From Candidatus Enterococcus ferrettii (GTDB lineage: Bacteria; Bacillota; Bacilli; Lactobacillales; Enterococcaceae), in the NCBI RefSeq assembly GCF_017377655.1, contig NZ_JAFREL010000003.1:276-64275 (forward strand): 64,000 bases of DNA, given 5' to 3'. The first letter of the stretch is position 1. Every line of letters begins with the position of its first letter. Made by a program: the position numbers and the translations under genes. This document shows, piece by piece, positions 60,325-64,000 of this stretch. The notes below the pieces were generated by a model. It worked only from the letters and a program-made list of their open reading frames with translations, was not told where the DNA came from and ran no database searches.

Positions 60325-61163
60325 TATACTTCACTATTAACAATCCTGTTTATATGCAAAACCAAGTAAAACTTTTCCTCCTCAAGAACACGAATATCCA
60401 ACCTTCTTTCCAGATAGGAAGATATCTTATCTACACAAGAGGTGATTTCAGGTAATTTATCACATATTGATTGGTAATCAACAATGCTCACTGAAGTTTC
60501 ACGTTCCTTACTAAATACTCTTCTCAAAAAAAATTTTAAGTGGGATAGAAATCGGACATAGCTCATTGAATCTTCGTTAATAGTTATTTTGAATTGATAC
60601 CTAAGAATTGTAATAATCTCATGGATCACTTCGGTGGTGATGATCGTCTGATTCATTTTTTCGCCATCTTTTTGTGCATTGACAAAATGCAGGGCTATGA
60701 AAGCTGCTTCATCCTCTGATAGGTCAACGTTTTCATAATACTTAATAATTTTCAATGACTCCAGAGCTGCTTCAAATTCTTTTTTATAAAATTGCTTTAT
60801 TTCCCATAACAATACATTATGTAGATTATTTCCATTTTTCGAACGTTCCAACGCATAATTTATATGATCTGCCAGACCAATATAGATGCTCTCATTCAAA
60901 TCTACTTTAAGCCTTTTTTCAGCTGCTCTTACCACCTGATTAGTAAGCTCCAAGTAGTTTACTGGAATCTCATCAAGAAGCTTTAAAAAACTCTCAATCG
61001 TGTCTTCTGATTTTAAAACAAACGTTTTTTCAATCGTTTCAGGATCAACCTCATCGCCAGCATTCTTGTTGAACGCAACACCTCTTCCAAGTACAACATG
61101 TTCAAGTTTTCTGCCATCAGCTACTAAAGCTATATTATTATTGTACTTCTTCTTAATAATCAA
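60324..61163 (-). CDS. BglG/LicT-family transcriptional antiterminator
   Basis: 279 residues. The N-terminal CAT RNA-binding domain (IIKKKYNNNIALVADGRKLEHVVLGRGVAFNK, about 2-55) is followed by two PRD domains (about 70-170 and 175-275) with His phosphorylation candidates (GLADHINYAL; FIALHFVNAQ; LVLHINRIV). It binds RAT RNA hairpins and blocks termination when the PTS substrate is present. A TTG at 61161-61163 with AGGAGGGTG upstream is the likely start; in-frame codons upstream lie within the RBS. It carries the same type of leader on its own mRNA, so it is autoregulated. Confidence 0.9.
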   Translation of the reverse strand: MIIKKKYNNNIALVADGRKLEHVVLGRGVAFNKNAGDEVDPETIEKTFVLKSEDTIESFLKLLDEIPVNYLELTNQVVRAAEKRLKVDLNESIYIGLADHINYALERSKNGNNLHNVLLWEIKQFYKKEFEAALESLKIIKYYENVDLSEDEAAFIALHFVNAQKDGEKMNQTIITTEVIHEIITILRYQFKITINEDSMSYVRFLSHLKFFLRRVFSKERETSVSIVDYQSICDKLPEITSCVDKISSYLERRLDIRVLEEEKFYLVLHINRIVNSEV

Positions 61164-61197
61164 CGTTCTCACCCTCCTTTCATAGCAAGCAAGAAAC

Positions 61198-61282
61198 AAA
61201 AAAAGATCAATTAACAGAGACCTGCCCTTCAGCGAAAGGGTATCCTCGTTAACTTGATCTTGCCTGCGTACAGTTACAATTC
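61198..61282 (-). promoter_or_regulatory. RAT antiterminator and terminator before the BglG-type gene
   Basis: On the minus strand GAATTGTAACTGTACGCAGG followed by CAAGATCAAG (61253-61282) matches the LicT/BglG RAT consensus and overlaps the first arm of a terminator (AGATCAAGTTAACGAGG... CTGTTAATTGATCT, then seven T, 61198-61260). Confidence 0.88.
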
Positions 61283-61313
61283 AAAGTTGAACTTTAATTA
61301 TTTAATTACCATC

Positions 61314-61342
61314 AGTTTACAATCGAAAGCGTTCTCTGTCAA
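61314..61342 (-). promoter_or_regulatory. Promoter of the BglG-PTS operon with a cre-like spacer
   Basis: On the minus strand TTGACA, a 17-base spacer and TAAACT. The spacer contains AGAACGCTTTCG, a cre-like palindrome (core AACGCTTTC), so CcpA repression is likely. Confidence 0.7.
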
Positions 61343-61577
61343 TATTTTTTTAATACATACACTACAGGTATTAACTTTTATAATGTATTCAAGCGTATTA
61401 AGACAGGCCTATCTGGCATTTACGGATTGATAAATTCTTATTTCTTTAGTGTGTTCTTTTTCCAGAGAACGAGCTGCTTAGAGTGATTGCACTCGATAGC
61501 AAGCTTTTTGTCTACATTTGATAATTTGGTCTTTCGTTGTTCCACTTCATTCTACTAATCAACACAAAACTCTTTTT
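61343..61577. other. Intergenic region with no supported gene
   Basis: About 235 AT-rich bases between the PTS operon promoter and the end of the acetyltransferase gene. Frames are short on both strands and no clear terminator was found for the acetyltransferase. Confidence 0.4.
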
Positions 61578-62363
61578 CTAACGTCTCTGATCTAAACCAA
61601 TCAAATCTACCGCATCAACACGCCTTGGTTTAATCGTTTCGATTGATTCTCGACATACCCAGGTTGAAAGTTTTTCAATAAACCACTCAATAGGCTCATC
61701 CCCAGAAATAGCTGAGCAATTCCAGACAGGATATTCCCACCATCTTAACTTCAATAGAGCGTGACAGATATCATCGCTAAACCGATAACGAATAATTTTA
61801 GCTGGAACTCCTCCAACAATTGCGTATGGAGGAACATCTTTGGTTACTACAGAACCAGCCGCAACTACTGAGCCAGTTCCAATGCAAATCCCTGACTTCA
61901 ATAATACATCTTCCCCAATCCAAACATCGTTCTCGATAGTTATTCCTGTTTCGTTACTTTTTTGTTGATCAAAGGATGTTTGAGAAAAGCCACCGACTTG
62001 GGCTTTTTGGTCAAAATTCCAAGATTGACCAATAATTTCTCTAGGGATAGTTACAGGCGACGTGGTAAATCGAGTAAGTGGATGCTGTGCGGACATCAGT
62101 TTAACATTCGAAGCAATTGAACAATACCGTCCAATGATAGTTTTTGAAGGAAACATACTCGAGGAATAACTGTATATTCCCATAGTTGGTAATGTTTTAT
62201 CAAATGAATTCACTGTATAAATACAATTACTCTCCATAAAAAAAGCCTCATCAATTGTTAAATAATGACTATCTGCCAGACCTTCCTGCTTATATACTGA
62301 AAAAAATATTTCTTCTCTTTTAAAATAATTCCTAATTTCCGGGGTGATTTCAATCGTTCTCAT
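61578..62363 (-). CDS. Hexapeptide-repeat (left-handed beta-helix) acyltransferase
   Basis: 261 residues. Repeats of the [LIV]-G-x4 type are seen in TIGRYCSIASNVKLMSAQHP, ITIENDVWIGEDVLLKSGICIGTGSVVAAGSVVTKDVPPYAIVGGVPAKIIRYRF. The H in SAQHP is the probable catalytic His of CatB/xenobiotic acetyltransferases. The first 90 residues are an N-terminal extension unlike the core. It is 18 bases after the GT8 gene in the same direction, so it may acetylate a surface glycan built by that glycosyltransferase. Confidence 0.85.
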   Translation of the reverse strand: MRTIEITPEIRNYFKREEIFFSVYKQEGLADSHYLTIDEAFFMESNCIYTVNSFDKTLPTMGIYSYSSSMFPSKTIIGRYCSIASNVKLMSAQHPLTRFTTSPVTIPREIIGQSWNFDQKAQVGGFSQTSFDQQKSNETGITIENDVWIGEDVLLKSGICIGTGSVVAAGSVVTKDVPPYAIVGGVPAKIIRYRFSDDICHALLKLRWWEYPVWNCSAISGDEPIEWFIEKLSTWVCRESIETIKPRRVDAVDLIGLDQRR

Positions 62364-62381
62364 GCTTTCTCCCTAATCAGC

Positions 62382-63263
62382 TCAGAGGTTTGACTTATTT
62401 GTCCCCTCATCCATTTTCTTTATTGTATACAAATAATCCCAAAAATCTCTTTCCCACTGATCCAGTGCAGAAAGATGCTCCCAGGGCATCGAATGTTTTT
62501 CAAATTCAACAAAATGTCTTACTTTTACCTGTTCTCTAGCCTTATGTATTTCTAAGAATTTGTTTGGATTTGTACTTTGGGCCCAATTAAACAACCAACG
62601 ATCGTCTTTTTGATAGTTATACTCATAAGGCAATAAGCGAACACTTTTTTCACAAAGAATATTTAGGATTGTTTGATCTAAATAAAGGAACTCGTTTTTG
62701 TTTATCAGACTTAAAATTTCTTCAGGAGTGATCAACTCGTTGAACTTAGCAACATTAAAAAGGATAAACCCGGAATTAAAATAGTTCTTCATCGTCTGAA
62801 CACCGAAATGCTCTGCACTATCCTCTTTATCGCTAATAATCGTAAAATAAAAATCCCGAACTGCAGCAATCGCCTTTTCTTCGGATATAAGCTCAAAAAA
62901 GGTAGTTGCATCATCATAAACAATCGTATCATTATCTAAATACAGAATACTGTCGTAGCTGCTGAAATATGAAGGCAGAAATAATCGCCACAATGTGACT
63001 TCTGGAAACCGCGAATTATTATAATTTTTTATTCCTGTTACTATTTCAGGGGGATACCAGATACTAATAGATACGTTTTTCTCTCCATAAAATTTAGCGA
63101 TACTTTTCAATTTTATTATTTCTTGGTTTCCCAGCTCACTAACAACAACTAGTATATCTAGAGGTTCTTCCCCCTCATAATTGTGTACAACTGAAGCAAT
63201 TGATACTGCAGCTAATTGTATGTGAGGCCCAGTAACACAGTAAACGACTGCCTTTTTCTTCAT
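62382..63263 (-). CDS. Family 8 glycosyltransferase
   Basis: 293 residues, GT-A fold. It begins AVVYCVTGPHIQLAAVSIASVVHNYEG, contains DSILYLDNDTIVYDDATTFF with the metal-binding D-x-D (DND) near 105, and YFNSGFILFNVAKF near 160 followed by LDQTILNILC, all typical of LgtC/GlyA-type GT8 enzymes. It transfers galactose or glucose to a lipid or protein glycan at the inner membrane side. It has AT-rich composition and is grouped with an acetyltransferase, like a small surface-glycan module. Confidence 0.88.
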   Translation of the reverse strand: MKKKAVVYCVTGPHIQLAAVSIASVVHNYEGEEPLDILVVVSELGNQEIIKLKSIAKFYGEKNVSISIWYPPEIVTGIKNYNNSRFPEVTLWRLFLPSYFSSYDSILYLDNDTIVYDDATTFFELISEEKAIAAVRDFYFTIISDKEDSAEHFGVQTMKNYFNSGFILFNVAKFNELITPEEILSLINKNEFLYLDQTILNILCEKSVRLLPYEYNYQKDDRWLFNWAQSTNPNKFLEIHKAREQVKVRHFVEFEKHSMPWEHLSALDQWERDFWDYLYTIKKMDEGTNKSNL

Positions 63264-63440
63264 AATTCACATCCAAAAATTCTTTATAAAAGACTTCTTG
63301 CTCTCCCTAGTAGAAGATCTTTCTACTTCTATCATATAACATAGTTTTTTTGATCTACTGCTTCTTCCCAAACTTGGGAAACAACCGGCCAATACCAAAA
63401 ATTTCAATACTATGTTGTATCCTATTAGCTGGTTAAATTC

Positions 63441-63491
63441 AAAAAAGACTGAAAAGCTGGATCTAGTGCACGATCAGCTTTTCAGTCTTTT
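63441..63491. terminator. Strong bidirectional terminator
   Basis: AAAAGACTGAAAAGCTG pairs perfectly with CAGCTTTTCAGTCTTTT. It overlaps the final codon of the serine-rich protein gene read on the minus strand. Confidence 0.9.
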
Positions 63492-63942
63492 ATTCTAGTA
63501 TTTCTACTTTTACAACCTTAGCAAAAATAGCTGGATATACCTCCAATATGGGTCCTTCATAAGTAACCTTCACATAACTGCCATCCGGAATCTCAGTAAC
63601 CACGTCATCTACTCTATACCACATATACCCTGATCCTGCTATCGCATCCGTTAACTCACTAGAAAATAGAATATCCTTGTACTCCTTTTCCTCTAAAGGA
63701 TTCTGAAATTTTTCCCGCTGATCCAGGTAACCCTCCCAATAATAGCCTTCTAAAGAACTACTCTCTTCTAACAATGTAGAGTTGCTTTCAACTGGCTGGC
63801 CACTAGCACTGCTACTTGAAGAAGAGCCAGATGATCGGTTAGGGGCTGGCACAGAAGAATCTTTTCCAATACTGCTCATTCCAAAAAGTATAAATAAAAA
63901 TACGATAAAACCAACAACTATTAATCCATTCCTTTTCCTCAT
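63490..63942 (-). CDS. Exported or membrane-anchored protein with serine-rich linker
   Basis: 150 residues. An N-terminal membrane helix (GLIVVGFIVFLFILFGMSS) follows a basic start MRKRN; a Ser-rich linker (SSGSSSSSSASGQ) connects to a C-terminal domain with YVKVTYEGPILEVYPAIFAKVVKVEILE, which looks like a small beta-barrel (OB-like/YobA-DUF3221-like) domain. The domain would lie outside the membrane. Function is unknown. It is closed by a strong terminator and its upstream region reaches the window end. Confidence 0.7.
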   Translation of the reverse strand: MRKRNGLIVVGFIVFLFILFGMSSIGKDSSVPAPNRSSGSSSSSSASGQPVESNSTLLEESSSLEGYYWEGYLDQREKFQNPLEEKEYKDILFSSELTDAIAGSGYMWYRVDDVVTEIPDGSYVKVTYEGPILEVYPAIFAKVVKVEILE

Positions 63943-64000
63943 ACTACTCCTCTTTCACTTTTAGATAAGCAACTTGTCAGTGATCGATCAAGACAATTAT

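Overview
The window reads as low-GC Firmicutes DNA, most likely an Enterococcus of the avium/raffinosus group. The reasons are the codon use, the AGGAGG-type ribosome binding sites, an EntF-like inducing peptide, a pediocin-like bacteriocin closely resembling avicin/mundticin, and the mobile-element relics (ISL3-, IS3-, IS5- and Tn917-type). The species is an inference. No rRNA, tRNA or CRISPR array was seen.

Layout. 1-6690: an IS5-type relic abuts an AraC/GH39-like regulator that diverges from an M20 peptidase - MFS transporter - M20 deacylase operon. 6691-15613: a decayed mobile region with an ISL3 relic, two Tn3-family transposase relics, a Tn917-type terminal repeat, an MFS efflux/TetR pair, a RelB/YafQ toxin-antitoxin pair, an M23 peptidase scrap, a second copy of the M20 gene 3' end and an IS3 relic. 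15720-27742: an AT-rich defence-like island. On the minus strand lie a C5 cytosine methyltransferase, a MORC-type ATPase fused to a histidine-kinase-like module, a partner with a split receiver-like domain, a 118-residue protein and a DUF5677-like protein. On the plus strand lie a UvrD-like helicase with an embedded nuclease-like domain and a membrane protein. 27996-29126: relics of a bacteriocin and of a DUF3427 helicase. 29188-34691: an oligopeptide ABC transporter.

35531-46372: an Rgg regulator with a perfect palindromic operator, CPBP (Abi) membrane proteases, and a complete class II bacteriocin locus. The locus holds two double-glycine peptides forming a probable class IIb pair, immunity candidates, an EntF-like inducing peptide, a histidine kinase, a LytTR response regulator, a C39 peptidase ABC exporter and an accessory protein. 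Two of its genes are missed by length-based ORF calling. A matching direct-repeat box recurs upstream of a pediocin-like bacteriocin and its immunity gene at 56529-57090, which suggests that the one quorum-sensing pair controls both.

46480-56281: an HXXEE membrane protein and TetR pair, then a sulfated-sugar locus: PTS EIIAB/C/D, a cytosolic sulfatase, its radical-SAM maturase, a DUF3604 protein and a TauE/SafE exporter. The locus has a cre site in its promoter and a divergent GntR/UTRA regulator. 57275-61342: a BglG antiterminator, a beta-glucoside-type PTS and an ADP-ribosylglycohydrolase-family protein, with two antiterminator/terminator leaders and a promoter carrying a cre-like site. 61578-63942: a hexapeptide acetyltransferase, a GT8 glycosyltransferase and a serine-rich exported protein.

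The strongest candidate for an undescribed system is 15720-23003, in which a methyltransferase is coupled to a fused MORC/histidine-kinase ATPase and a receiver-like partner, with no recognisable restriction endonuclease in the operon.
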